Origin: Ornithinibacter aureus
GTDB taxonomy: Bacteria > Actinomycetota > Actinomycetes > Actinomycetales > Dermatophilaceae
Length of the DNA: 64,000 bases
Assembly (NCBI RefSeq): GCF_009858245.1
Contig: NZ_VMSB01000001.1
Coordinates: forward strand, 1,116,001 to 1,180,000
Direction of reading: 5' to 3'
Positions 37,531 to 46,500 of the stretch are shown here, in pieces. Within the stretch, counting starts at the first letter, position 1, and each line of letters starts with the position of its first letter. Below the pieces are notes generated by a model. It was not told the DNA's origin, ran no database searches, and worked only from the letters and a program-made list of their open reading frames with translations. The position numbers and the translations under genes are program-made.

Positions 37531-37985
37531 GACCCCACCCCCTGCACGTGCCGCACGAGCGACGGGCGGTTCGCACGGAACAGGATGCCGATGACGTCGA
37601 CGCGCACGTCGGCCGCCCCCGTGTCGTGGGTGCGGGCGTACTGCGCGGCCAACCGGCGCAGGCGCGCCGCCTTGGCGTGGGTGACTGCCTCGACCGGTTC
37701 GCCGAAGGCCAGGGAGCGACGGGCCTTGACCTCGCAGATCACCAGGCAGGCACCATCGAGCGCCACGATGTCGATCTCGCCGTGCTCACAGCGCCAGTTG
37801 CGCTCGACCACGTGCATCCCGTGCTCGACGAGCCAGCGCACCGCCAAGTCCTCCCCCGCCCGCCCGAGCGTGCTCCGCGGCGGGGGCGCACCCGCCGCGT
37901 CAAGACCCACCGCCTGCGGGGTCGCTGGCCGATCACCAGGGCCGGAGGTGTCTGGCTGCTCGGGTGCTCGTTCGTGACTCGTCAT
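37527..37985 (-). CDS. YraN-family (UPF0102) nuclease-like protein
   Basis: 152-aa protein with a disordered proline-rich lead to about residue 35. The core GRAGEDLAVRWLVEHGM, then RNWRCEHGEIDIVALDGACLV and CEVKARRSLAFG carries the endonuclease-like pattern E-(GEID)-(EVK), as in Holliday-junction resolvases. Role not established, but it is consistently placed with comM, dprA and rnhB. The start has no ribosome site. Confidence 0.9.
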   Translation of the reverse strand: MTSHERAPEQPDTSGPGDRPATPQAVGLDAAGAPPPRSTLGRAGEDLAVRWLVEHGMHVVERNWRCEHGEIDIVALDGACLVICEVKARRSLAFGEPVEAVTHAKAARLRRLAAQYARTHDTGAADVRVDVIGILFRANRPSLVRHVQGVGS

Positions 37986-38116
37986 GAGCGCGAGCCAACC
38001 CGCCAGCGGTCGGTGATGCGAGCGGCATCCGAGAGCCTGTGGACAACGCGGTCCCGCGATCCGCCCTGTGGACGATCACCCCCACAACCGCGCGGGCAAC
38101 GGCGCGGTGGTGCGTG

Positions 38117-38431
38117 CTAGAAGTTGCCCTTGGGCAGTTCCAGCTCGCTCTTGGCGAGCTCCTCGACGTTGACGTCCTTGAACGTCACGACCCGCACCGT
38201 CTTGGCGAAGCGGGCCGGTCGGTAGATGTCCCAGACCCACGCGTCGTGCATGGTGACGTCGAAGAAGACCTCGCCGCCGTCGCTGCGCACCTTCACGTCG
38301 ACGCTGTTGCACAGGTAGAAGCGCCGCTCGGTCTCGACGACGTGGCTGAACAGCCCGACGACGTCGCGGTACTCGCGGTAGAGCGCCAGTTCCGCAGCGC
38401 TCTCGTACTTCTCGAGGTCCTCCGAGCTCAT
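38117..38431 (-). CDS. DUF2469 protein
   Basis: 104 aa, opening [20 protein letters not shown], then [20 protein letters not shown] and [19 protein letters not shown]. It is a small actinobacterial family always close to rnhB and lepB. No function is known to me. The start overlaps the rnhB stop by four bases (ATGA), so the two are translated together. Confidence 0.93.
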   Translation of the reverse strand: MSSEDLEKYESAAELALYREYRDVVGLFSHVVETERRFYLCNSVDVKVRSDGGEVFFDVTMHDAWVWDIYRPARFAKTVRVVTFKDVNVEELAKSELELPKGNF

Positions 38432-39234
38432 CGCTCTCCCACTCGCGTCAGGTCGTCCACAGCGTTCATTGCGTTCAGGTCGTTCACATCAGGGGCATCA
38501 GGTTGGTCAGGTGCGTCAGCCGGCACGGCGGCATCCGCCGCCACCCCGCCATCATCGTCCATCACTCCGGGCAGCCGCCACGAACGCCGGTGCAGTTCAC
38601 ACGGTCCGAGCCGTCGCAGCGCATCGAGGTGCTCGGGCGCGGCATACCCCTTGTTCTCGCCCCAACCGTAGGCGGGGTGCTCCTCACCCAGCCCGGCCAT
38701 GATGGCGTCGCGACGAACCTTGGCCAGCACCGAGGCCGCGGCGACCGACGAGCACTTCAGGTCGGCCTTGATCATCGTGCTCACCGGAGGGGTCGCCGCG
38801 GGCCCGTCGTCGGCGAACGCGAACAACCCCACGTCCTGCGGGGCGGTCAGCCAGTCGTGGTTGCCGTCGAGGATGACCAGGTCGGGCCGGATGCCGGCCT
38901 CGGCCAGGGCGCGCACGCCCGCCACCCGCAGTGCGGCGATGATGCCGATGTCGTCGATCTCGGCGGCACTTGCGTGCCCGACGCCGTGGGCCACCGCCCA
39001 GCGCTCGATACGCGGAACCATGGCCGTGCGGGCGTGGGGAACGAGCAGCTTGGAGTCCTTGACCCCTTGGGGTGCCGTCCCGCACGTCTCGTCGATGATG
39101 ACCACGCCCACCGTGACCGGCCCGGCCAGCGCACCCCGACCGACCTCGTCCATCCCGGCGAGCACGCGGTGCCCCTCGCGTTGCAGGGCCCGTTCGACCC
39201 GCAGGCTGGGCCGCCGCGACAGGGTGCGTTTCAT
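38428..39234 (-). CDS. rnhB: Ribonuclease HII
   Basis: Removes RNA from RNA-DNA hybrids and single ribonucleotides. 268 aa; the acidic active site begins D29-E30 in [15 protein letters not shown], with ILDGNHDWL and [21 protein letters not shown] supplying the others. [16 protein letters not shown] is a family block. The last 45 residues are an aspartate/alanine-rich tail not needed for activity. Start overlaps the lepB stop by four bases. Confidence 0.95.
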   Translation of the reverse strand: MKRTLSRRPSLRVERALQREGHRVLAGMDEVGRGALAGPVTVGVVIIDETCGTAPQGVKDSKLLVPHARTAMVPRIERWAVAHGVGHASAAEIDDIGIIAALRVAGVRALAEAGIRPDLVILDGNHDWLTAPQDVGLFAFADDGPAATPPVSTMIKADLKCSSVAAASVLAKVRRDAIMAGLGEEHPAYGWGENKGYAAPEHLDALRRLGPCELHRRSWRLPGVMDDDGGVAADAAVPADAPDQPDAPDVNDLNAMNAVDDLTRVGER

Positions 39235-40034
39235 GGCGTGGCCGCCGGGGCGCCGGCCGGCTCACTGGCCGGCGCATCGGCCGGCTCCCCCACGGGCGCA
39301 AACGTCGACGAGTGGTTCGACAACCACCCTGCCCGACTGAACGGCCACACCACGGCGACCGCGCGCCCCGTGACGGCATCGACGGGGACGGCGCCGTCGG
39401 CGCCCGTGCCCGACGGGTCGTGGAAGCGCGAGTCCTCGGAGTCGGAGCGGTGGTCACCCATGACCCACACCTGCCCCTGAGGAACGGTGATGTCGAAGGT
39501 GAGGCTGCTGGGGACGTCACCGGGCTTGATGTACGGCTCGCTGATCGGCACACCGTTGACGCTGAGCAGTCCACCGTCGCTGCAGCACGAGACCCGGTCA
39601 CCCGGCAGGCCGATGACCCGCTTGATGAGGTGGTCCTCGGACTCCGCGGGCAGCAGCCCGACGAACACGAGGGCGTCGTGCACGGCACCGGAGACGCCCG
39701 AGCGCTCGACCGGCGGGGGAAGGGTCAACCAGCCCCCGGGGTCCTGGAAGACGACGACGTCGCCACGCGAGATCGCGAAGGGGGTGGGGGTCAGCTTGGA
39801 GACGATGACCCGGTCCCCGACGAGCAGGGTGTCCTCCATCGAGCCGGAGGGGATGAAGAACGCCTGGAGCAGCCACGTCTTGACGACGAAGGAGAGGAGC
39901 AACGCCATGGCGATGACGACGACGACCTCGCGCACCGCGCTGCCCACCGCCGCGAGCGGCCCGGACCGGCGGCGCGAGGGTGCGCGACCGGCATCCGCCG
40001 CGTCCTCGGGCACGTTGACGTCGGGGGCGCTCAC
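39231..40034 (-). CDS. lepB: Signal peptidase I
   Basis: 267-aa membrane serine protease that removes Sec signal peptides outside the membrane. After a cytoplasmic lead and one helix ([18 protein letters not shown]) the nucleophile is S65 in [11 protein letters not shown]; the general-base lysine is K138 in [29 protein letters not shown] completes the fold. GTG 40034 overlaps the stop of the upstream lepB-like gene by four bases. The C-terminus is a proline/alanine-rich extension. Confidence 0.93.
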   Translation of the reverse strand: MSAPDVNVPEDAADAGRAPSRRRSGPLAAVGSAVREVVVVIAMALLLSFVVKTWLLQAFFIPSGSMEDTLLVGDRVIVSKLTPTPFAISRGDVVVFQDPGGWLTLPPPVERSGVSGAVHDALVFVGLLPAESEDHLIKRVIGLPGDRVSCCSDGGLLSVNGVPISEPYIKPGDVPSSLTFDITVPQGQVWVMGDHRSDSEDSRFHDPSGTGADGAVPVDAVTGRAVAVVWPFSRAGWLSNHSSTFAPVGEPADAPASEPAGAPAATP

Positions 40035-40600
40035 GAACCGACCCCCGCCACGGCACCGACCCCACCCACGGCACCCGTGTCGATCGTGCCGAACCGGCTG
40101 AGCGGCCACACCCGCAGCACGGCCGTGCCGACGACGTCGTCTCGGCTCACCGACGCCGGAACTGCACCCGTGACCGGGGCCACCAGTGACACCTCGTCGC
40201 CGTCGGCAGCACCCACCACGGCGAGGTGGTCCTGCCGCCCGGTGTCGACGCCGAGCAGTTTCGCCAGCGGTGTCAGCACCCGGCCGGCGAGGCCGTCGTC
40301 GACAGGGGTGGCGCGGTCGTTCACCGCGGTCGCCGTGGTGTCGACGACGACGACGTCACCGGCAGCCGGTGCCGGGCTGACCTTCCACACGAGGACGCGA
40401 TCTCCTGGTTCCAGGCTCGGCGACAGGCTGGCCGAGGGGACGAAGTAGCTCTGCACGAGCAGGCCCTGCACCAGCGCGGTGAGCAGCACGGCAGCGACGA
40501 GCAGCACCACGAAGGGTGGCCGCTGACGACGAGACCCGGCCGCGGCCACGGGGGCCACTGCCGGGTCGGCGTCAGGTCGAGCCTGGGGTCGTGCGCTCAC
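40031..40600 (-). CDS. Signal peptidase-like protein lacking the catalytic lysine
   Basis: 189 aa with the S26 layout: cytoplasmic lead, one helix (FVVLLVAAVLLTALVQGLL), then YFVPSASLSPSLEPGDRVLV with S58 in the nucleophile position, and AGDVVVVD. Where LepB has [12 protein letters not shown], this protein has HLAVVGAADGD, so the catalytic lysine and the adjacent arginine are absent. The terminal GDH-S-DS box is also missing. It is probably inactive and may assist or regulate the coupled downstream LepB. Confidence 0.78.
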   Translation of the reverse strand: MSARPQARPDADPAVAPVAAAGSRRQRPPFVVLLVAAVLLTALVQGLLVQSYFVPSASLSPSLEPGDRVLVWKVSPAPAAGDVVVVDTTATAVNDRATPVDDGLAGRVLTPLAKLLGVDTGRQDHLAVVGAADGDEVSLVAPVTGAVPASVSRDDVVGTAVLRVWPLSRFGTIDTGAVGGVGAVAGVGS

Positions 40601-40606
40601 CCGCGG

Positions 40607-40612
40607 AGCCTA
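40607..40612 (-). promoter_or_regulatory. -10 box TAGGCT for a leaderless start
   Basis: On the minus strand TAGGCT, six bases, then GTG at 40600. No ribosome site. Confidence 0.5.
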
Positions 40613-40654
40613 GTCGGCGGTGCTGGGTACGGCGCGAAGGAGGACCAGATCTGG

Positions 40655-41014
40655 TCAGCGGGCGACGGGGGTGTCGCGCTTCTCCTTGATCTTGGCGGCC
40701 TTGCCGCGCAGGTCGCGCAGGTAGTACAGCTTGGCGCGGCGGACGTCACCGCGGGTCACGACCTCGATGTGGTCGATGATCGGGGTGTGCAGCGGGAAGG
40801 TGCGCTCGACACCGACGCCGAAGGACACCTTGCGCACGGTGAAGGTCTCACCGATGCCGCCACCGTGGCGACGGATGACGACGCCCTTGAACACCTGGAT
40901 GCGCGAGCGCGTGCCCTCGACGACCTTGACGTGGACGTTGACGGTGTCACCGGCGCGGAAGGCCGGGATGTCGCTCTTGAGGGAGACGGAGTCGAGCTCG
41001 TCGAAACGCTGCAT
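40655..41014 (-). CDS. rplS: 50S ribosomal protein L19
   Basis: 119 aa at the 30S-50S interface. [40 protein letters not shown] and [20 protein letters not shown] are L19 hallmarks. ATG 41014 is preceded by a leader of about 150 bases with its own promoter motif. A 14-base palindrome, GACCAGATCTGGTC (40643-40656), overlaps the stop codon. Confidence 0.97.
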   Translation of the reverse strand: MQRFDELDSVSLKSDIPAFRAGDTVNVHVKVVEGTRSRIQVFKGVVIRRHGGGIGETFTVRKVSFGVGVERTFPLHTPIIDHIEVVTRGDVRRAKLYYLRDLRGKAAKIKEKRDTPVAR

Positions 41015-41164
41015 GACGTGGTGTCGCTTTCCCACGGGCTGCCACAGGCCATCCGTGCATGATCGGTACTGCGTGATGTGATGGGTGCAACCGCCCGGCC
41101 GCGTGCTGGTCGGACCGAGGTCCGGGCACTCCCCCTGTGGCGGGGGCCGATGGTGTCGGCGGTG

Positions 41165-41183
41165 CAGCCGCCCAGTCTGCCAG
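41165..41183 (-). promoter_or_regulatory. rplS promoter element shared with rpsP
   Basis: On the minus strand CTGGCAGACTGGGCGGCTG. The rpsP leader has CTGGCAGAATGGACGGCTG at 44742-44760, 17 of 19 identical. CAGACT would be the -10 box, giving a leader of about 145 bases. Confidence 0.55.
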
Positions 41184-41246
41184 AGGTGAGCGTGCGCGGG
41201 GAAATCGGCGGATGCCGTGGCGCACGACCGCGCCCGCCCCACGGCA

Positions 41247-41252
41247 TACGGT
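41247..41252 (+). promoter_or_regulatory. -10 box TACGGT for a leaderless start
   Basis: TACGGT, six bases, then GTG 41259. No ribosome site. Confidence 0.5.
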
Positions 41253-41258
41253 GGTCGG

Positions 41259-42017
41259 GTGACGATCGACCCCGGCCTGCCCGTGGCCCTTGCCGTGCTG
41301 CTGCTCCTGGCGCTCACCGTGACGATGTACCGCGTCGGTCGCCTGCCCTCGTCGGGGTCGACGGTCGTGGCGGCCGTGCGTGCCGTCGTGCAGCTCTCGC
41401 TCGCCGCGCTCGTCATCGCCGCGGTCATCCGCTCGCTGGCCCTGTCGATCCTGCTGCTCATCGCGATGTTCACGGTGGCGGTCGTGACGACCGTTCGCCG
41501 GGTCGAGGCGCCGTCGGCCTGGCCGTGGGCGACCGTGGCGATGCTCGCCGGGCTCCTGCCGGTCATCGCGATCATCCTGCTGACCCGCACGGTCCCGCCG
41601 ACGGGTGCAGCCCTGGTGCCGGTCGTCGGCATCCTCGCCGGGAACACCATGAACGGGCACACCCTGACGTGCCGCCGGGCGTTCGCCGCCCTTCGCGAGG
41701 AGAAGGGACAGTACGAGGCCGGGCTCTCCCTCGGCCTCACCCGAGCCCAGGCGGTCCACGAGGTCATCCACCGGCGGGTGCCCGAGGCGCTCATCCCGGG
41801 CCTGGACCAGGTGCGCACCGCAGGCGTCGTCACCCTGCCGGGTGCGTTCATCGGCGTGCTGCTCGGCGGCGGCTCACCGGCGCAGGCCGCGGCGGCCCAG
41901 GTGCTGGTGCTGCTCGGCATCATGGCCGCGCAGACGACCACGGCCGTCGTCGCCGAGCGCCTCATCGGCAGCGCCCGGCTGCTTCCCGCCGACCTGCGAG
42001 GCTCACTGCAGCCCTAG
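41259..42017 (+). CDS. FetB/UPF0014-family ABC permease
   Basis: 252-aa membrane protein with about seven helices. [19 protein letters not shown] and [20 protein letters not shown] are the diagnostic blocks of the FetB (YbbM) iron-export permease family, and [20 protein letters not shown] is its coupling loop. [20 protein letters not shown] is also conserved. The partner ATPase (FetA) is not in the window. It lies alone on the plus strand between rplS and trmD. Confidence 0.85.
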   Translation: MTIDPGLPVALAVLLLLALTVTMYRVGRLPSSGSTVVAAVRAVVQLSLAALVIAAVIRSLALSILLLIAMFTVAVVTTVRRVEAPSAWPWATVAMLAGLLPVIAIILLTRTVPPTGAALVPVVGILAGNTMNGHTLTCRRAFAALREEKGQYEAGLSLGLTRAQAVHEVIHRRVPEALIPGLDQVRTAGVVTLPGAFIGVLLGGGSPAQAAAAQVLVLLGIMAAQTTTAVVAERLIGSARLLPADLRGSLQP

Positions 42018-42020
42018 CCG

Positions 42021-43244
42021 CTACGAGGTGCGACGACGCTTGAGAAGGTCGACCGTGCCCGGGAACGACCCCTCACCGGGCAGCTGGCGGTAGCCGGCGC
42101 GCCGGTAGCGGCGTTGGTTGGCCGTGCTCACGACCCCGGTGTTGATCCAGAACGTCGTCACCGACGCCGGCGCGGCCGCCTCCGCGAGCGCCAACAGCTC
42201 GCGGCCCAGACCCCGCCCCTGCAGGTCCGGCACGACCATGAGGCGCCCGGTCTCCCAGACGCTCGGGTCACCGGGGCGTACCCGGCCACGCACCGAGGCG
42301 ACCAACCGCCCCGGCACACCGGACTCGGATGCCGTGCGCACGGCATACGTCGCCCACGCACCGATGCCCGCGGTCACCTCCTCGAGCGTCTCGTCGAGCG
42401 GCGGGATGGTCCAGCTTCCCGACGCGCGACCCTCGGGCACCCAGCACGCGAGCTGGAGCACCCGCAGCTCTGCTGCGTCGGCGGCGGTGGCGACCCGGAC
42501 GTCGAGGTCGGCCAGGGCCCCGGTCGTCGCCGAGGTCGGCAGGAGGTCGGGGCGGCGGGCGGCGGTTCGCTCCAGGCGCTGCTCGTGGCGCCAGGCCGCG
42601 ATGGCGCCGTGGTTTCCGGACAGCAGCACCGGCGGCACCTCGCGCACCACGTCACCGTCGGCCCACACGGCCGGCCTGGTGTAGACGGGGTACTCGAGCA
42701 GACCGTCCTCGTGTGATTCCTCGACGAGGGACTCGGCGTTGCCGACGACCCCCGGCAGCAGCCGACCGACCGCTTCGACGATGGCCAGCACCGCGACCTC
42801 TCCCCCGTTGAGGACGTAGTCGCCGAGCGAGACGATCGTGACCGGCATCCGCTCGCCGGCGTGCTCGTAGACGCGCTCGTCGATGCCCTCGTAGCGACCG
42901 CACGCGAACGCCAGCCACGGCTCCTGCGCGAGCTCGTGGGCCAGCGCCTGGGTGAGCGGCACCCCACCCGGGCCGGGGACGATGAGGTGCGGCACCGGCG
43001 CACCCTGGCTCGCCCCGGCATCCACGACGTGCTCGAGCGCGCGCGCCCACGGCTCGGGCTTCATGACCATGCCCGCACCCCCACCGAGCGGGCTGTCGTC
43101 GACGGTGCGGTGCCGATCGTCGGTGAACGTGCGCAGGTCGTGGACGTGGACGTCGAGGATGCCGTCGCGTCGCGCCTTGCCGATGAGCGAGAGATCCAGC
43201 GGCGCGAGGTAGTCGGGGAAGATCGTGACGACGTCGAGGCGCAT
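42021..43244 (-). CDS. trmD: tRNA (m1G37) methyltransferase TrmD with a C-terminal GNAT domain
   Basis: 407 aa; typical TrmD is about 240-270. Residues 1-235 are complete Trm[55 protein letters not shown] with the SAM trefoil knot, and [14 protein letters not shown]. From about 246 a second domain begins ([20 protein letters not shown]) and ends with the GNAT acetyl-CoA loop [14 protein letters not shown] (337-350) and [13 protein letters not shown]. There is no stop or frameshift between the parts. The acetyl acceptor is unknown. rimM ends four bases upstream of the ATG. Confidence 0.93.
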   Translation of the reverse strand: MRLDVVTIFPDYLAPLDLSLIGKARRDGILDVHVHDLRTFTDDRHRTVDDSPLGGGAGMVMKPEPWARALEHVVDAGASQGAPVPHLIVPGPGGVPLTQALAHELAQEPWLAFACGRYEGIDERVYEHAGERMPVTIVSLGDYVLNGGEVAVLAIVEAVGRLLPGVVGNAESLVEESHEDGLLEYPVYTRPAVWADGDVVREVPPVLLSGNHGAIAAWRHEQRLERTAARRPDLLPTSATTGALADLDVRVATAADAAELRVLQLACWVPEGRASGSWTIPPLDETLEEVTAGIGAWATYAVRTASESGVPGRLVASVRGRVRPGDPSVWETGRLMVVPDLQGRGLGRELLALAEAAAPASVTTFWINTGVVSTANQRRYRRAGYRQLPGEGSFPGTVDLLKRRRTS

Positions 43245-43248
43245 GGGC

Positions 43249-43794
43249 TCAGACCCCGAGGTCGAGCAGCCCGGGCGGGGCGTCGACGACGATGCGCCCG
43301 GCCTGAAGGTCAACCGTCGGGACGATGGCCGTGACGAACGGCACCTGGGCCTCGCGGCCGTCAGGGAGCAGCACGAGGAGTCGGTCCTGGGCGGCGCCGA
43401 GCTCGAGCCCGCCGACCTGCCCGAGCACCGTGCCCTCGGGGTCGACGACGGTGAGGCCGCGCAGCTGCTCCTCGGTGAACACGTCCTCGTCGTCCTGCGC
43501 GGGCAGGGCTGCCTCGCCGTCGATGACGAGGCGGGTTCCGCGCAGCGACTCGGCGCCGGTGCGGTCGGGGATCTCCTCGAACGCCACGAGCCAGATGCCG
43601 TTGTGCACCCGGGTGGACCGCACGGTGAGCACGCGCGGCACACCGGAGCCGCTCGTGGCCTCGGTGTCGAGGGCCTCACCGTCGGCGAGCCTGCGCTCGG
43701 GCTCGTCGGTGTGCAGCTGGACGGTCACCTCACCGTGCAGGCCGTGGGGTTTGCCGATGCGGGCGACGACGGTGCGCTCGGTCACGGGGGCCAT
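43249..43794 (-). CDS. rimM: Ribosome maturation factor RimM
   Basis: 181-aa 16S processing factor binding S19. [20 protein letters not shown] is the N-terminal signature; the C-terminal PRC-barrel has [20 protein letters not shown] and [20 protein letters not shown]. Positioned as usual between khpA/rpsP and trmD, four bases from the latter. Confidence 0.95.
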   Translation of the reverse strand: MAPVTERTVVARIGKPHGLHGEVTVQLHTDEPERRLADGEALDTEATSGSGVPRVLTVRSTRVHNGIWLVAFEEIPDRTGAESLRGTRLVIDGEAALPAQDDEDVFTEEQLRGLTVVDPEGTVLGQVGGLELGAAQDRLLVLLPDGREAQVPFVTAIVPTVDLQAGRIVVDAPPGLLDLGV

Positions 43795-43823
43795 CCTGTC
43801 GTGGGGTCCTGGGCGGTAAACGC

Positions 43824-43869
43824 CGTGAGTGCGGACGTGGAGGCCATGGCCACCACGTCCGCACTCACG
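43824..43869. terminator. 46-base near-perfect palindrome between khpA and rimM
   Basis: Arms of 17 bases (43824-43840 and 43853-43869, opening CGTGAGTGCGG) are perfectly complementary; the centre GGCCATGGCC is itself palindromic. It lies between khpA and rimM on the minus strand, so it could be an attenuator or processing site inside the rpsP operon. Confidence 0.6.
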
Positions 43870-43887
43870 AACGGAGGTCGACGCTGG

Positions 43888-44130
43888 TCAGCGGCCCCGG
43901 TCGGTGTCGACGATGTCGATGCGCACCTGGCGCCCGCCGGCGAGCGCACCCATGACGGTGCGCAGCGCGCTGGCGGTGCGGCCGGAGCGGCCGATGACGC
44001 GACCGAGGTCGTCGGGGTGCACGCGCACCTCGAGGATCTCGCCGCGGCGCAGCTCCTTCTGGCGCACCTGCACGTCGTCCTTGTGGTCGACGATGCCCGT
44101 GACGAGGTGCTCGAGCGCCTCTTCGAGCAC
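43888..44130 (-). CDS. khpA: KH-domain RNA-binding protein KhpA
   Basis: 80-aa protein consisting of one KH domain; the GxxG loop is in VIGRSGRTASALR. Preceding VRVHPDDLGR and the N-terminal helix MLEEALEHLVTGIVD are typical. KhpA binds diverse RNAs with KhpB in Gram-positives. GTG 44130 starts two bases after the rpsP stop. Confidence 0.93.
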   Translation of the reverse strand: MLEEALEHLVTGIVDHKDDVQVRQKELRRGEILEVRVHPDDLGRVIGRSGRTASALRTVMGALAGGRQVRIDIVDTDRGR

Positions 44131-44132
44131 GG

Positions 44133-44618
44133 TCAGGCCTTCGCCTCGTCGGTGGCCTCGGCCTCGACAGCCGGAGCCTCGGTGGCCTCGGCCTCGGCGG
44201 CCTGGGCCTCCTCGACCTTCTTGGCAGCGCGCTTCTTGGCGGTGGTCGCACCGGAGGTGTCCTCGGCGGTGGCCTTGCCGGCGGCAGCCAGGGCTGCTTC
44301 GTACAGGTCGCGCTTGGAGGTCTTGGGCTCCTTGACCTTCAGGGTGCCCTCAGTGCCCGGCAGGCCCTTGTGCTTCTGCCAGTCGCCGGTGATCTTCAGC
44401 AGCGCGGCGACGGCCTCGGTCGGCTGGGCGCCGTTGCTGAGCCAGTACTGCGCGCGCTCGCTGTCGATGTCGATGAGCGAGGGCTCCTCGGTGGGGTGGT
44501 ACTTGCCGATCTCCTCGATCGCCCGGCCGTCGCGCTTGGTGCGCGAGTCCATGACGACGACACGGTAGAACGGTGCACGGATCTTGCCCATGCGCTTGAG
44601 ACGAATCTTGACGGCCAC
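44133..44618 (-). CDS. rpsP: 30S ribosomal protein S16
   Basis: 161 aa from GTG 44618, with AGGAG 11 bases upstream. [20 protein letters not shown], then [22 protein letters not shown] are the S16 core. The usual domain ends near 85; the rest is an alanine, glutamate and lysine-rich tail ([20 protein letters not shown]) common in actinobacterial S16. It heads the operon with khpA, rimM and trmD. Confidence 0.96.
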   Translation of the reverse strand: MAVKIRLKRMGKIRAPFYRVVVMDSRTKRDGRAIEEIGKYHPTEEPSLIDIDSERAQYWLSNGAQPTEAVAALLKITGDWQKHKGLPGTEGTLKVKEPKTSKRDLYEAALAAAGKATAEDTSGATTAKKRAAKKVEEAQAAEAEATEAPAVEAEATDEAKA

Positions 44619-44741
44619 GGTGGTGGTCACTCCTGGTACGTGATGAGCGCGGCAAGACCGCGCACGGATCGCGCGGGGAGCCGGGGGCTCGGTGTAGGCG
44701 TCCGGTCCGGCGATGCTCAGACGGCAGCGACCGGACGGGTA

Positions 44742-44760
44742 CAGCCGTCCATTCTGCCAG
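44742..44760 (-). promoter_or_regulatory. rpsP promoter element shared with rplS
   Basis: On the minus strand CTGGCAGAATGGACGGCTG, 17 of 19 matching the element before rplS. CAGAAT is the probable -10 box, leaving a leader of about 125 bases. Confidence 0.55.
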
Positions 44761-44840
44761 ATGCCGCGCCCGGTCCGGACCACGCCCGGGTGGGCGCTGG
44801 GCAGGGCGTGCGGACTGGGCTCGTCACACGTGGGCCGCGG

Positions 44841-45305
44841 TCACCGGTTCTGCCACGCCAGGGGGTCGGCAGCCCTGGAGGTCACCTCAGGCGGCAGGGC
44901 ACCCGTGAGGGCCTGGTCGAGCGTGGTGCCGTCGAGCACCTCGCGCAGGCTGGCCCGCACCGCCACCCAGACCGTCGGCAGGTGCTGGGCCACCCCCTCG
45001 TAGCTCGTCTCGTGGGGGCGCAGGCCGCGCACCTCCGCCAGCGGACCGTCAACGGCACGGAACACGTCGCCGAGGGAGATTGCGGATGCCGGACGCGCGA
45101 GCGTGTACCCGCCGCGGGCTCCGCGGGTGCTCACCACGAGGTCGGCCCCGCGCAGGTCGGCCACGATCGCCTCGAGGAACTTGCGCGGGAGGTCCTGCTG
45201 ACGGGCGAGCGTGTCGACACTGACCGGGCCCGCCCCGGCCGCGCTGGCCTGCGCGAGCGCGAGCATGGCGCGAACGGCGTACTCGGCGCGAGCGGAGATG
45301 TCCAC
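44841..45305 (-). CDS. Rrf2-family transcriptional regulator
   Basis: 154-aa winged-helix regulator from GTG 45305 (GGGGAGGA upstream). DISARAEYAVRAMLALAQAS, RQQDLPRKFLEAIVADLRGA and VVSTRGARGGYTLARP form the Rrf2 HTH. The three cluster-binding cysteines of IscR are absent (the protein has no cysteine at all), so it is of the CymR-like, non-iron-sulfur type. The divergent neighbour is a TauE/SafE-type permease, which hints at control by a sulfur metabolite. Confidence 0.88.
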   Translation of the reverse strand: MDISARAEYAVRAMLALAQASAAGAGPVSVDTLARQQDLPRKFLEAIVADLRGADLVVSTRGARGGYTLARPASAISLGDVFRAVDGPLAEVRGLRPHETSYEGVAQHLPTVWVAVRASLREVLDGTTLDQALTGALPPEVTSRAADPLAWQNR

Positions 45306-45443
45306 GACGGCATCCTCCCCCACCCGGTGACCGCGCAACGGCATCCACCATGCAAGACATAACTTTCTCTTTGTTGACCCATAACGGGCCGTTGAATGAA
45401 ACTCCTACGTGTCCGGTCGGATTACCTCTTTGGAGCCTGTCCC
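45306..45443. promoter_or_regulatory. Divergent Rrf2 / permease control region
   Basis: 138 bases with an unusually AT-rich core (near 45355-45420, containing ACATAACTTTCTCTTTGTTG and TTGAATGAAACTCC). This is where divergent promoters and the Rrf2 operator should lie. TTGACC at about 45374 is a candidate -35. Confidence 0.45.
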
Positions 45444-46388
45444 ATGCGAAAGCTCGTCCTCCTCGCCCTCGTCGGCCTCGGCGCCCAGCTCGTCGACGGG
45501 TCGCTCGGCATGGCGTACGGCGTGACGTCGACGACGCTCCTGCTCGCCATCGGCACCAACCCCGCGGCAGCCTCGGCTACCGTGCACCTCGCCGAGATCG
45601 GCACGACGCTGGCCTCGGGGGCGTCGCACTGGAAGTTCGGCAACGTCGACTGGAAGGTCGTCACCCGGATCGGCATCCCGGGAGCCATCGGGGCGTTCGC
45701 CGGCGCGACCTTCCTGTCCAACCTGGACACCTCGGTCGCCGCCCCGGTGATGTCGCTGATCCTGCTGGCGCTCGGTGTCTACGTGCTGGCTCGGTTCACC
45801 GTCAAGGGCATCCGTCGTGACCGCCTCGGCCAACCACTGCGCCGCCGCTTCCTCGCCCCGCTCGGTCTGGTGGCCGGATTCGTCGACGCCACGGGCGGCG
45901 GCGGGTGGGGCCCTGTCGGGACCCCGGCGATCCTCGCGAGCGGCCGCCTGGAGCCCCGCAAGGTCATCGGCTCGATCGACACCAGCGAGTTCCTCGTCTC
46001 GGTGGCCGCGAGCGCCGGGTTCCTGCTGGCCCTGGGCTCGGCCGGCATCGACACCGCGTGGGTGGTCGCGCTGCTCGTCGGTGGGCTCATCGCCGCCCCG
46101 ATCGCCGCGTGGCTGGTGCGGCACATCCCGCCCCGGGTGCTCGGCTCAGCGGTCGGCGGCGTCATCGTCCTCACCAACTCACGCACCCTGCTGCGCAGCG
46201 ACTGGATCGACGCCTCGGACTCCACCCGCACCCTCGTCTACCTCGTGCTGGCCGCCGTCTGGGCGGGCGCGGTCGCCTGGTCGGTGCGGGCCTACCGGGG
46301 CGAACTCGCTCTCGAACGTGAGCTCGCCGACCTCGAGGCAGAGCTCGCCACGGACGACGCACGCAAGGGCGCGGCCGAACCCGCCTGA
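45444..46388 (+). CDS. TauE/SafE-family (TSUP) permease
   Basis: 314-aa membrane protein with about eight helices. LGAQLVDGSLGMAYGVTSTT and the second repeat GLVAGFVDATGGGGWGPVGT, then PAILASG are the paired TSUP motifs. The family exports or imports sulfite, sulfoacetate, thiosulfate or related anions. ATG 45444 (GGAG ten bases before) is preferred over an in-frame ATG at 45396, whose extra residues do not look like family sequence. The C-terminus is a charged helix. Confidence 0.88.
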   Translation: MRKLVLLALVGLGAQLVDGSLGMAYGVTSTTLLLAIGTNPAAASATVHLAEIGTTLASGASHWKFGNVDWKVVTRIGIPGAIGAFAGATFLSNLDTSVAAPVMSLILLALGVYVLARFTVKGIRRDRLGQPLRRRFLAPLGLVAGFVDATGGGGWGPVGTPAILASGRLEPRKVIGSIDTSEFLVSVAASAGFLLALGSAGIDTAWVVALLVGGLIAAPIAAWLVRHIPPRVLGSAVGGVIVLTNSRTLLRSDWIDASDSTRTLVYLVLAAVWAGAVAWSVRAYRGELALERELADLEAELATDDARKGAAEPA

Positions 46389-46408
46389 GCACGCCCTCAC
46401 CACAACCC

Positions 46409-46470
46409 GTCGAGAGTAGACGAATCGCCGCGTGGCCCTTGCCGCTCGCGGCGATTCGTCTACTCTCGAC
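46409..46470. terminator. Perfect 24-bp inverted repeat terminator
   Basis: Arms 46409-46432 and 46447-46470 are perfectly complementary around a 14-base loop. The left arm starts GTCGAGAGTAGACG. It lies between the converging permease and amidohydrolase genes and probably ends both transcripts. Confidence 0.8.
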
Positions 46471-46500
46471 CCACAGCTCGGAGGTCTCAGGGGCGTGGGG

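Noticed and set aside
40643-40656. Palindrome GACCAGATCTGGTC as an operator or terminator
   Set aside because: Only 14 bases with no loop, overlapping the rplS stop codon; too little to call.
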